Source: Paracoccaceae bacterium (lineage in GTDB: Bacteria > Pseudomonadota > Alphaproteobacteria > Rhodobacterales > Rhodobacteraceae). From it: 64,000 nt of DNA. Under the pieces are notes generated by a model. That model did not search any database. It had not been told where the DNA came from and saw nothing but the letters and a program-made list of their open reading frames with translations. Each line of letters begins with the position of its first letter. The first letter of the stretch is position 1. Location: NCBI GenBank assembly GCA_033344815.1, contig JAWPMR010000001.1, positions 296,136-360,135 on the forward strand. The letters are read 5' to 3'. This document shows positions 46,512-55,904 of this stretch, in pieces. A program made the position numbers and the translations under genes.

Positions 46512-48601
46512 GGCATCACCTTTCTGGACAATATCAGATTGCGATGACCGTCCACGCAGAGCGAGAAATCCGCACCGACAAATGTCGTGGTCTGGGGTTC
46601 TGCTATGAGAACGGGTCCCTCTAGCGTGTCGCCCGGTACAAGGGTCGAACGGTCGATAAAATTTGCACGACGGGCCCTGCCCGTGACATCGCAATAGAGT
46701 TCGCGTGTTTGATCAGGTGTGATCATGCGCGGTTCATGGGCTTTGATCGGATTCCGTGTCGCCGCAGCGGCAGTTGAGACGTGAACGGACCAATTCAGAA
46801 TTTCGATGATCATGCCGGGCACTGGTCTTGAGAACTGCCGCGCATAGGCCGTCTCGAAAGCTTCGCGCAATGATGCCACGTCTTCAAGCCTCAAAGCGCG
46901 GTTTGGCAGCTCGATCTCTATTTCATGCCCCTGCCCGTGGTAGCGCATGAAGGCGATGCGTCGCGTTGTGATGTCACCCGCTGCATCGCCCTGACGCACA
47001 ATGATCAAAGCCTCGGCCGTGATCTGGTCCAGCAAAGGGTTGACCGCACTGAGGTCCAGGCGGCTCAACACTTCATATCGGCTGCGGATGATTTCAAAGG
47101 ACACAGGCGCAAAAAGGAACCCGACGGCGGAACCAACACCCGGGTTCAAGGGCACCAGAATGCGCTCGATGCCAGCGCTGCGGGCCACACGACACGCGTG
47201 CAACGGCCCGTTGCCACCGAAGGCAATCATTGTGCGCGCGCTCAGATCCTTGCCGGACTCGACCGCATGGGTGCGCGCAGCGCTCGCCATGCTTTCATCA
47301 ACGATCCGGCTGACACCATCCGCTGCCCCGAATGCATCAAGCGCCAGCGGCGCGCCAATGCGATCCTCCAGCACGTCTTGCGCGGCCCGCACGTCTATGT
47401 CGATGTGCCCCTCGGCAAAGCTTTCAGGCTGAATATATCCAAGCGCGATATCGGCATCACTGACTGTGGGATCCGTTCCGCCATGACCGAAGGCCACTGG
47501 ACCGGGTTCAGAACCTGCACTTTTCGGGCCCACAGTAAGGCGCCCCAACCGGTCGATATCTGCGATAGACCCGCCGCCAGCGCCAATTTCGATCATCTCG
47601 ATCACCGGGATCCGCGCCGGCATCCCGGACCCTTTGACAAAACGCGCCGCCCGGTTGATTTCGAATTGGCGGGCATTTTGCGGCCTCCCATCATCTATCA
47701 GACACAGCTTTGCCGTGGTGCCCCCCATATCAAAGGACAACACGTCACTCAGCCCGTTTTCCGTCGCGATATGTGCGGCTAATATCGCCCCGCCCGCCGG
47801 ACCACTTTCAACCAGTCGGATTGGAAACTGTGCAGCCGTTTGCAGCGTCGTCATACCCCCGCCTGCCGTCATCATCAAAATCGGGCAGGTCAGTCCGTTC
47901 TGTGCAAAAAGGGCGGCAAAGGAACCAAGATACTGGGCCATCATGGGTTGAATGTAGGCATTGGCGATAGTGGTGCAGAGGCGATCAAACTCCCGCGCCT
48001 CCGGGCTGACCTCAGAGCTGATTGAAGTAACAAGATCGGGCCGGGCAGCCTGCAGCAGATCGCGCAGCCTTTCTTCATGGGCAGGATTGGCATAGGCATG
48101 CAAAAGGCAAATCGCCACCGCCTCGACCTGTGCCGCATCCAACTGTCCAATCAGATCCGTCACGCAGGTTTCGTCGATCGGGATTATAACGTCGCCTGAG
48201 GCCGACATTCGTTCAGGCACAGTGAATGAACGCTCCCGGCTGACCAGAAAATCCGTCTTTTGCAGGTTGATATCATACTGGCTGTGGCGCCGTTCATAGG
48301 CGATTTCGAGTACATCGCGAAAACCATCTGTTGTGATTGTCGCAACGCGCGCACCACGTTTTTCGATCAGCGCATTTGTCGCAAGCGTGGTGCCATGGAT
48401 GAAGCCAACGACATCGCCAATCTCAGCTTGTGCCACATCAAGCGCCCGCGCTGCGCCCTGCATCGCGCCAAGCGCCGGATCCTTGTGGGTGGTAAGTGTC
48501 TTTGTGGAGGCGACAACCTGATCGGATTGATCAAAGATCACCGTATCCGTGAATGTGCCGCCAATATCGATGGCCAGTCTGAGCTGTGGCGTGAGTGACA
48601 T
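46508..48601 (-). CDS. hyuA: Hydantoinase/oxoprolinase subunit A
   Basis: A 697-residue HyuA-family protein with the ASKHA fold: LAIDIGGTFTDTVIFDQSDQ, GFIHGTTLATNALIEKRGAR, SFDMGGTTAKLCLIDDGRPQ, IGAGGGSIADIDRLGRLTVG and IAFGGNGPLHACRVARSAGI. It pairs with hyuB directly downstream. ATP-dependent opening of a cyclic amide is the family reaction; acetophenone carboxylase and acetone carboxylase relatives mean a carboxylase cannot be excluded. It is the first gene of a four-gene operon and a paralogue of the partial gene at 1-2011. Confidence 0.93.
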   Translation of the reverse strand: MSLTPQLRLAIDIGGTFTDTVIFDQSDQVVASTKTLTTHKDPALGAMQGAARALDVAQAEIGDVVGFIHGTTLATNALIEKRGARVATITTDGFRDVLEIAYERRHSQYDINLQKTDFLVSRERSFTVPERMSASGDVIIPIDETCVTDLIGQLDAAQVEAVAICLLHAYANPAHEERLRDLLQAARPDLVTSISSEVSPEAREFDRLCTTIANAYIQPMMAQYLGSFAALFAQNGLTCPILMMTAGGGMTTLQTAAQFPIRLVESGPAGGAILAAHIATENGLSDVLSFDMGGTTAKLCLIDDGRPQNARQFEINRAARFVKGSGMPARIPVIEMIEIGAGGGSIADIDRLGRLTVGPKSAGSEPGPVAFGHGGTDPTVSDADIALGYIQPESFAEGHIDIDVRAAQDVLEDRIGAPLALDAFGAADGVSRIVDESMASAARTHAVESGKDLSARTMIAFGGNGPLHACRVARSAGIERILVPLNPGVGSAVGFLFAPVSFEIIRSRYEVLSRLDLSAVNPLLDQITAEALIIVRQGDAAGDITTRRIAFMRYHGQGHEIEIELPNRALRLEDVASLREAFETAYARQFSRPVPGMIIEILNWSVHVSTAAAATRNPIKAHEPRMITPDQTRELYCDVTGRARRANFIDRSTLVPGDTLEGPVLIAEPQTTTFVGADFSLCVDGHRNLILSRKVMP

Positions 48602-49925
48602 GGAGTAAGTCCAGCATAAGGATCAGGAAAATCGATACCTTGCATGGACTTATGGGCGACCAGATCACAGCCGGTTTCACGCCGCATCATCGGGTCTTTG
48701 ATCCAGCGTATTGCCGTCACTGCCGTCAGCATATCTTAACGACTCCCGTTCCCTTCTGGTCCGATCCAGAGCCATCAACTCTGACCATTCGCATGCCGCT
48801 TGGCTTGCGCGACTCTCATGAATCGATGTGACGTCACATCACCGAAATTTGCAACGTTTTTTGACCCTGAAATGGGGTGGCCCAAGAAACGACCTGTTTC
48901 ACCGCGCTTAGGGCACATCTTGCACGAGAAGGAAAAACTGGTAGGGGCAGTGTCAATGAAATTCGCCGCGTCATCCGGTTGAGAGAACGGTTAATTTTCG
49001 CGGCGCGGATAGTTTGATAGGCGAGCAACGCTTTGCGGTAGGTTCATGGTTGATGAAAGACGGTGCCGACATAGAGAACTTCACCGAAAAGGAAGACTGC
49101 GGCCTCAGGAGCAAAGACTTGCCGGAGACACGGCGCGCGACCGGCAACACGGATGATCTCAAGGGATGCTGCTTTGGGCCGATGGCCCTTGAGCTCGCAG
49201 CCTTGTTTGATGTGGTCTCGCAGAAGGATCATGTTCGCAGGCGCGGCCTTTGCGGTCGACTGGTACGTTGATCGACTTGAGCACGATACACCATGATCTG
49301 GTTGACTTTGGCACCCACGCAATCCGCCATCAATGAACCGGGAACTTTTGATCCGCCTGTTTTCGATTGCCAAACTTAACCGTTGCATCGACGCGAAAGG
49401 ACAAGCTGACATCAGCTCTTGAACCGAGCCGAAGCCGCATGATCCGACACTGGTATGATACGTCGGACGCGAAGTAGCTCACATCATTCCCCTTCTGAAA
49501 AAACCAACCGGAGAGATAGTGTATGGTTTCGCACGGCTGCGAAGGAGAGGCTGAGACTGGCTCATAAACCCGCCCAGAAAGGCGCGCTCAAACAGCCCAT
49601 AGGCCGTGGTTCGGATCCCACCGCAGGTCAACCAAGATCGTTACCACGCCCCCCCCCCCGCAGGCGCTCTATGCTTGACCAAATCGAGACTGGCTCTTTG
49701 CTTTATGGGCACGCAGAAAGGTGATCTTAGCTTTAATGCGCCTTCATTAAGTTTTCACCAGTTATCAAGCCCTGAAGCGCCGGTTCACCCGATTGCCCAT
49801 TTACCAAAAGGGCGACCAGTGGCGTTCATACCGCGGATAGAGCGCCTATTCGCATCTGACAATGCAACGCCCGTTTTCATGCACAAGACATGTGTTATCG
49901 CCTTCTGGTAGCGTAACAAAGTGCG
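48602..49925. other. 1.3 kb region without a recognised gene
   Basis: No frame is convincing. A minus-strand frame near 49044-49260 reads protein-like (MILLRDHIKQGCELKGHRPK), suggesting a gene remnant, but the family was not identified. The region holds the hyuA promoter at its left end, the 3' flank of the ThDP enzyme at its right end, and an 11-C run at 49649-49659. Confidence 0.4.
49649..49659. repeat. Homopolymer run of 11 C
   Basis: Eleven consecutive C residues in non-coding DNA, with no intact gene across them. Such runs are rare in this genome style and are prone to slippage or sequencing error. Confidence 0.8.
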
Positions 49926-51548
49926 TCATACGCGCATGCGCGGGACCTCCAGGGGGTCCAATCGAAGCTCAATCAACATCGGTCCGCTCCGGTGCTGGAG
50001 TGCTTCAATGGCAGCCTCCAGTTGCTCTGTCGAGCGCACCTCAACGCCCTCCCCGCCCAGAGACTTTGCAATTTTGGCGAAAGACGGCCAATGGAACTCG
50101 GTCAGGCCTGGGTCCATCTTGCGGTCAACAAACTGAATGTGTTCGGCCCCATAGGCGGAATCATTTGCGATAATGACGATTAAGTCCAATCCAAGCCGCA
50201 CAGCGGTGTTAAACTCGTTGATCCCGCCCATCATAAAGCCACCATCACCGCTGAACAGGACAACCGGGCGATTGGGGGCCGCAAGTCCTGCGCCCACAGC
50301 TTCCTGTAAGCCCAGCCCAATTGCGCCGAAGTTCACGCTGCTGATAAAGCTCTCTGGATTGGAGACGGAAATTCTGCACCAAACCTCCGTCATGAATCGG
50401 CCACCATCCGTCACGAGGACGCGATCTTTCGGCAGCGCTTCTTCCAACCGCTCCAACGCATGAATGTAGTTTATGAAGCCCTCGGAAGTTTTATATGCTG
50501 GTGCCGGATGCCTTGTCAGGCGTGCAACTTCCAATTCTCTGGTGAAGCCGCTTGACGGAACTTCTGCTTCGTTCAACCAAAACAGTATTGTCTCAGCGGT
50601 AAGCCCTGCATCCGCCACAAGCGCTGCGTCCGGATGTAGACCACCACCAATCGCCGTCGGGTTGGCATCAATTTGTATAACCCGCTTGTCGTTCATCAAT
50701 TTGCCACGGTCTGTCGTAAAATCATTCAGTGCGGTCCCAAAGCAGATGATGCAATCCGATTGAGCCATTAAATCATAGGCGGCAGGTGTCGAAAGCGTGC
50801 CAAAAATATCAATGTTATTCGGGTGGTCGTTGAACAACCCCTTGGCCTTTAACGTGGTCGCTAACGGGGCCTCCAGCCGGTCGGCCAGCCGAACCAATGT
50901 ATCGCGCGCTGCCACGGCGCCCCCACCCGCGAGGATCAACGGACGCCGCGCCGAAGCAATCATCCCAATTGCATTGTCGAGGGTTTCGCCCTCCGCGACA
51001 CCACCCGGCTTGGTAAAAACGTCGAGCACTTGCATGTCATACTTTGCCTGCTGCCACATGTAGTCGGCGGGCATGTTCAATACCACCGGGCGCCGTTCGA
51101 CCCGGGCGCGATAGAACGCCCTTGCGACGTCTTTGCCAACTGTTTCCGGGGTGCGCAGCTGTTCAAAACCGGCGCCGGTCACTTTGACAAGTTCACGTTG
51201 ATCGATACTTTGCAAATGGCGCGGGTTGTCGGCGGCGGTATCTCCTGCAAGTACAACCAGAGGGGAATGCCCGCGTACGGCCTCCGTCAATGCGGTGGTG
51301 CAATTGGAAAGCGCAGGCCCATGGGTTACAGTTGCCACCCCAACATTTCCCGAGACATGTGCATAAGCAGACGCCATAAGGATTGTGCTGCCCTCATGTG
51401 CTGCTGGCACAAACCGTCCTCTGAACTCCCGTACGAAACTATCCACCATGAAAAGATTGGCATCTCCCATGAGCCCAAACATCGTTGTTACGCCGTGGTC
51501 ATGGACCGCGCGTGCAATGAGTTCGTGCACGTGGTTTTGACTCTTCAT
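49926..51548 (-). CDS. Thiamine diphosphate-dependent enzyme (acetolactate synthase/decarboxylase-like)
   Basis: A 540-residue ThDP enzyme of the pyruvate oxidase/acetolactate synthase/benzoylformate decarboxylase fold. The activating Glu is in PAAHEGSTILMASAYAHVSG. The middle domain has LILAGGGAVAARDTLVRLAD. The cofactor motif GDG with distal Asn is in LFSGDGGFMMGGINEFNTAV and VIIANDSAYGAEHI. No substrate can be read. It diverges from an Lrp/AsnC regulator with 157 bases between, a common arrangement for a locally controlled amino-acid- or ketoacid-linked enzyme. Confidence 0.9.
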   Translation of the reverse strand: MKSQNHVHELIARAVHDHGVTTMFGLMGDANLFMVDSFVREFRGRFVPAAHEGSTILMASAYAHVSGNVGVATVTHGPALSNCTTALTEAVRGHSPLVVLAGDTAADNPRHLQSIDQRELVKVTGAGFEQLRTPETVGKDVARAFYRARVERRPVVLNMPADYMWQQAKYDMQVLDVFTKPGGVAEGETLDNAIGMIASARRPLILAGGGAVAARDTLVRLADRLEAPLATTLKAKGLFNDHPNNIDIFGTLSTPAAYDLMAQSDCIICFGTALNDFTTDRGKLMNDKRVIQIDANPTAIGGGLHPDAALVADAGLTAETILFWLNEAEVPSSGFTRELEVARLTRHPAPAYKTSEGFINYIHALERLEEALPKDRVLVTDGGRFMTEVWCRISVSNPESFISSVNFGAIGLGLQEAVGAGLAAPNRPVVLFSGDGGFMMGGINEFNTAVRLGLDLIVIIANDSAYGAEHIQFVDRKMDPGLTEFHWPSFAKIAKSLGGEGVEVRSTEQLEAAIEALQHRSGPMLIELRLDPLEVPRMRV

Positions 51549-51705
51549 CGGGCCGACCTCCGTGGCGTTTTCCGGTTAGGTGTTTTTGGACGTCTGCATC
51601 AAAGAGACGATATCCTTGCTTCACAGGCAAATCGCACCCAATATGGTTGCCTACAAACTATATCCGGTAAATTTTACCTCATTATTACGGCAGGCAGGCA
51701 AATTT

Positions 51706-52167
51706 ATGCTCGACACATTCGAGAAACTCATTCTGAAGGTCTTGCAACGGAATGGGCGCGCAAGCACGCAAGAGCTTTCAGATGCCGTTGGTTTGTCAAA
51801 CTCCCCCTGCTGGCGGCGTGTCAAGCGGTTGGAGGAGGACGGGTACATCACGCGTTACGCCGCGATCTTGGATGGGAAAAAGCTGGGTCTGCATGCGCTT
51901 GCACATGTCCAGGTTTCGCTCGTTGATCATAGTGAAACCTCCGTTGAAACATTTCGAGCCTTTGTCGAGAGAAACGAGCAAGTGCTGGAGTGCGCCTCCA
52001 TCACGGGCGATTTCGACTTCATTCTGAAAGTTGCAGCAACTGATCCAGAAGCGTTGGAGCAGTTCATCATGAACAGCCTTCTCAGGCTCGGGATTGTCCG
52101 CACAACAACGACCCTCTTTATTCTGAGGCAGATGAAGGTTTCAGGGGTACTGCCCGTCGACATGTAA
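51706..52167 (+). CDS. Lrp/AsnC family transcriptional regulator
   Basis: A 153-residue regulator. The helix-turn-helix is STQELSDAVGLSNSPCWRRV with KRLEEDGYITRYAAILD. The RAM ligand domain follows (VLECASITGDFDFILKVAAT and GIVRTTTTLFILRQMKVSGV). The ATG at 51706 gives the standard MLDTFEKLILKVLQ start and follows a GGCAGGCAGG stretch; the frame is open to 51580 but that extension is atypical. It diverges from the ThDP enzyme and probably controls it in response to an amino acid. Confidence 0.92.
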   Translation: MLDTFEKLILKVLQRNGRASTQELSDAVGLSNSPCWRRVKRLEEDGYITRYAAILDGKKLGLHALAHVQVSLVDHSETSVETFRAFVERNEQVLECASITGDFDFILKVAATDPEALEQFIMNSLLRLGIVRTTTTLFILRQMKVSGVLPVDM

Positions 52168-52506
52168 ACGATGCCGCATCTGGCGACATCTAACGCAAAC
52201 CGTGCTGCTTGGCGCAGCAAAGTTCACCTTGCACGCATTTTGTAGAAAGATCTTGTCCCAGATCGCGACTGTAACCCTTCGGTCAAAAATGACTAAGAAT
52301 TTGGCGAAAATGGATAAGGACGCCGGGATACGCCTATTGGACGTAAGCTCCAGCATACCGGCTGAGAACCTGATCTTGACAAGATTCACAGTGCGACTGC
52401 CTCTTTTTGTTTCCGCTGAGTAGAATTTCCAAAATTCAACTCGCTCCTTGGAGTGAGCAAAAGCCATGGTATACCGGAAGTCATTGCAGTTCCCCCAGGA
52501 GGACCG
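52168..52506. promoter_or_regulatory. Region upstream of the membrane protein-protease pair
   Basis: 339 bases without a convincing gene. A near-consensus AGGAGGACC ribosome binding site ends just before the ATG at 52507. The promoter for the two-gene unit should lie here. Confidence 0.45.
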
Positions 52507-53253
52507 ATGGAGGCAATTTCAGAACCATCCGAAAAACCATTGCAGGACGACTTACGCGCATCGGCATTGCCGGATGTCTTTGCTGGCGGTGGTATCGGAT
52601 TATTGTTGGGCGCCGCCTTGAGTTTGTCTTTGACGCCGGTCATTGCAGGTTTCATCAGCGCGCTGACGTCCATGCTCGCCGTTCTTCTGAGCCTTGACGG
52701 CAGTTCTAGTGGAAAACGGATGTTGCGGGTGAATGCGCTGCGGATCGGCGCTTTTGGGTTTGCGACAGTGATCGGCCTGACGGCGGGGTTGTATGTCCGC
52801 ACCAGCGAACCATTCAAACCAACACCCGCTGAAGTGACCCGCCTTTGGCAAGAGGCGTTGCCTGAAAACCCCACCTTGGCGAAACAGATCGCGCTCTACG
52901 AACGTGCTGCCCTTCAACCTGCCACATGGGCTTACATCGAGGGGGAAACGGGCACCGAAGCGGCAATTGATGAAACGCGGCGATTGATAACCGCCTCGGC
53001 GTTGCAATCCTCGCAAACCGATACCTCCAGCTTTGACTGCAGCGACCTCGACCCCAATATCCCTGGCGTAAATACGGTTGACGCAGTGGCGAAATACAAA
53101 GCGGCTGATGCACCCGAGCTGGTTCGCTCGCTGGGCGCCGGGATTGACTCGCTGTCCGACCCTGACAAGGTCAGGGCCTTGGAAATGGCCTTTGACCTCG
53201 TCTGCCTGGTTCAAGACAAGGGCGCGCTTTTTCCGCCTCGCAAAGACCAATGA
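52507..53253 (+). CDS. Unknown membrane protein paired with trypsin-like protease
   Basis: A 248-residue protein I do not recognise. An acidic N-terminus is followed by two adjacent hydrophobic segments at about residues 24-62 (DVFAGGGIGLLLGAALSLSL and VIAGFISALTSMLAVLLSL) and a third at about 80-98 (IGAFGFATVIGLTAGLYV). A soluble domain of about 150 residues follows, with Cys in FDCSDLDPNIPGV and DLVCLVQDKGALFPP. The start at 52507 has an excellent AGGAGGACC site; a longer frame from 52453 is less likely. The stop overlaps the protease start by 4 bases (ATGA), so the two are co-translated and probably work together at the membrane. Confidence 0.8.
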   Translation: MEAISEPSEKPLQDDLRASALPDVFAGGGIGLLLGAALSLSLTPVIAGFISALTSMLAVLLSLDGSSSGKRMLRVNALRIGAFGFATVIGLTAGLYVRTSEPFKPTPAEVTRLWQEALPENPTLAKQIALYERAALQPATWAYIEGETGTEAAIDETRRLITASALQSSQTDTSSFDCSDLDPNIPGVNTVDAVAKYKAADAPELVRSLGAGIDSLSDPDKVRALEMAFDLVCLVQDKGALFPPRKDQ

Positions 53254-55346
53254 TGCGCCGCACTCGGATCTTGCCAACCGCGGTCACGATCTGCCTCCTC
53301 GCGACTTCTGCTCTCGGAGAGGCAGATCGCAAGAGTGCGCATTCTGTTGTCAAAATCACCTGTAAAACGGGCGAGAACGGTTCGATGAAGGCAACAGGGT
53401 TCGTGTGGCCTGAAAAGGGTTATGTGGTAACCGCCCTGCACGCTGTCGCGGGATGCACGGATGTGACAGTGACCAGCGAGGGCGCGCGTCAGAAAACGCG
53501 CATCCAATCAATGGAGAGTGTTAATCTGGAGGCGGATTTGGCGCTCCTGCGTCTCGAAAACGACATGGGGCTTCTGCCGGTTCCGTTTGCCGAAACCGGG
53601 CCTGCCCTGCGAGATCGTCACTCCATCTGGGGATATCCCGCCTACGCCGAATATATGGAAGACCGCGGCGTCGATTTCTCCCGAGGCCTGAGCGATGAAC
53701 TACTTACGCTTGGAAGTGCATTTTCATCGCGTGACCTGCGTTCGCTCTTTCGGACGCAGGACTATCCGACGCGGCGCACGCAGATCTTGCGGGTCACCTC
53801 AACCACACAGCCGGGTCATTCCGGCGCGCCAATATTCGACGCCGAAGGCCGAGTCGTCGCGATACACAATGGCGGCCTCAAAGGCGGCTGGCTTGGCATG
53901 AACTGGTCGATACCCGCGCATATCTACTTACCCGGGCTCCCCGGTTCGGAGGATCCTGCGCCAGGTGAAATCTCGGAATGGGCTGCCCTACAGAGCGCCG
54001 TATCTATTGACGCGCGGGACACTGTCGTCATCACAGGTAAGGATCGCAAACCCGGTGGCGATGCGCAGTCAGATCAGGGCTGGCACTATGTTGGCTGGGT
54101 TTCGCTGGATGCCATCGAGGAACACTATGAACTTTCTGGCATCACCGGTCTCGACGACAGTTTCGATGTCATTCGTGAAGTTCATAACGAACAATACGCT
54201 TTTGAAAGTGTCGGGTTTGATGTCTGGGGCTTCGCGGACAGCGCCAGCACGGTCGCCATACCGAGCAACTATGGTTTCGACGTCGATGTGGATACCAATG
54301 ACATCATGTTCACCAGCGACGACGAACTCTTCGAACTGGAAGCCCGCGCCAGCCGCAGTACTTCTTTCAAGGTTGCAGTCGATGATGAAACCCAGCGCTT
54401 CTTTGACGGTTTCAATGCTTACTTCGAATGGGATACGACAGCGACACACGAGGGTATGGAACGGGACGCAGGCCTGGAATACGCCTTTCTTTCAACGCAT
54501 TGCATACCTGGATATGATCGAAAGTTCCGCGATCCTGCACAGACGGACATGACGCTGGCGGTAAATGGGTCGCTTTTCCTGGGCGCGGCGCTTACCAGCT
54601 ATGATGATGCTCCCTGCAATGCGCGCCAGAAGGTGACCATGGAACTGATGCGGATAGGGTTTCAGGAACTGACAGGCATTGACGGGCCGGGCGTCTACAG
54701 GGACGCCATGGATCTTGCGGCCGCACCCAGCCAACTCACCCTTGTGCGACGCGTGCCGCTGAGCGAAGTGGCGCGTGACTTTGTGGCATACGGCGATTTT
54801 GCGTGGAAACAGGACGTCTTTGCAATCAAGGCTTTGCTCGGCGAAGACGCTTTTAGTCAGGTCACCTTCGACGTCTATGAAGATGCCGTGACGAATGCGA
54901 CCGTGGCCGTGCCCACGGGCATGACGCTCGCATGGAACGACGAATTGGAAATGCTGGAGACATTCAGCAAGAGCGCGCACAGCCGTCTCAATATCTCCTT
55001 GGTGCAAGCGGCATCGTTCGAGGACGCCCTTGGGGCCGAATTCAAATATTTTTCATCTGACATCTACGATCTGGCCAACTGGTCGGGCCTCGGAAGCCCG
55101 GAGGATTGCGAAAACAGCCACGTGAACGCCGATGACCTGACGGCCAAATGTACAATGTACTTGCAAGGGGAAAAGGACGGGCGATTTGCCGATATATTCT
55201 TTGCCATGTCCGTAGATCAGGATGTGTTTCTTGGAACGTCACTCCTCATTCTCGATGAAGAGAAAAATCTGACCCCAGCGCAAAGAGCCGAGCATCGCTT
55301 AATGCGAATTGCAGCGGAACATCTGTCGGATTTTGCACTGCACTGA
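53250..55346 (+). CDS. Secreted trypsin-like serine protease with large unknown C-terminal region
   Basis: A 698-residue protein with a signal peptide (about residues 1-23, ILPTAVTICLLATSALGEAD). A trypsin-like domain follows with His64 in VVTALHAVAGC, Asp96 in LEADLALLRLEND and Ser191 in TTQPGHSGAPIFDAEG, spaced as in chymotrypsin-fold proteases; GGWLGMNWSIPAHIYLPG ends the domain. Residues about 230-698 match nothing I know; they are acidic and contain Cys in FLSTHCIPGYDRK, YDDAPCNARQK, PEDCENSH and TAKCTMYLQ. It is coupled to the membrane protein gene upstream. The target is unknown; periplasmic proteolysis or regulated cleavage of its partner are possible. Confidence 0.85.
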   Translation: MMRRTRILPTAVTICLLATSALGEADRKSAHSVVKITCKTGENGSMKATGFVWPEKGYVVTALHAVAGCTDVTVTSEGARQKTRIQSMESVNLEADLALLRLENDMGLLPVPFAETGPALRDRHSIWGYPAYAEYMEDRGVDFSRGLSDELLTLGSAFSSRDLRSLFRTQDYPTRRTQILRVTSTTQPGHSGAPIFDAEGRVVAIHNGGLKGGWLGMNWSIPAHIYLPGLPGSEDPAPGEISEWAALQSAVSIDARDTVVITGKDRKPGGDAQSDQGWHYVGWVSLDAIEEHYELSGITGLDDSFDVIREVHNEQYAFESVGFDVWGFADSASTVAIPSNYGFDVDVDTNDIMFTSDDELFELEARASRSTSFKVAVDDETQRFFDGFNAYFEWDTTATHEGMERDAGLEYAFLSTHCIPGYDRKFRDPAQTDMTLAVNGSLFLGAALTSYDDAPCNARQKVTMELMRIGFQELTGIDGPGVYRDAMDLAAAPSQLTLVRRVPLSEVARDFVAYGDFAWKQDVFAIKALLGEDAFSQVTFDVYEDAVTNATVAVPTGMTLAWNDELEMLETFSKSAHSRLNISLVQAASFEDALGAEFKYFSSDIYDLANWSGLGSPEDCENSHVNADDLTAKCTMYLQGEKDGRFADIFFAMSVDQDVFLGTSLLILDEEKNLTPAQRAEHRLMRIAAEHLSDFALH

Positions 55347-55904
55347 TGGCTCTGAGACTTGATGCTTGAGAGATATTCGATGTCTGGTCCGACTATTGCG
55401 GTCCGCTTCTGCGACGTTGAGAAACAAAGGTAGTGCGAGGTGACGGGTGCACCCACAAAGGCAGACCAAGCGTTTAACATCAGGCCGCGAAGAAACGGCG
55501 CGACGGTTGTCGGGGTCAGCCAGAACACATTCCGACAAAATACGACACGGCGATAGCGCGGATCGATGTGAAGCGGTCCCACGAGTTTGGGGACAGGGCT
55601 TGCGGGCTTGGCGAGATCGTCAAAGACTTTACTTGGGATGGTAATGGGCCGCGAGGCTTTGGATGAAACCGAGCCATCCATATGCCCGGGATGTATGGCT
55701 TTGTCAGACCAATGCCATGCAAGTGTCGCAGACCCCAAACACAAGACATGATATCGGCTCTTCCATCCGGAAGGCTCGAGCGTCTGACCAATGCCAATGC
55801 GACCAGATCCCGCGTAAGCGATCGACAGCGTACACGACAACCTTAGCAATGCTCAGTTGTCTGCAATGGTTTTTGAGCGCACGCAGTCTACCGGCCTGAA
55901 CTAC
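55347..55904. other. Region after the protease gene, no gene recognised
   Basis: The minus strand is open from 55849 into the end of the protease gene, but the frame has no recognisable domain or ribosome binding site. Given the relaxase wreck next door, this is probably debris of the same mobile element. Confidence 0.4.

Noticed and set aside
45177..47782. Two long plus-strand frames opposite hyuB and hyuA
   Set aside because: Antisense to strongly supported hydantoinase subunits and without family motifs.
55217..55849. 210-codon minus-strand frame after the protease gene
   Set aside because: No recognisable domain or ribosome binding site, and its end is antisense to the protease; likely mobile-element debris.
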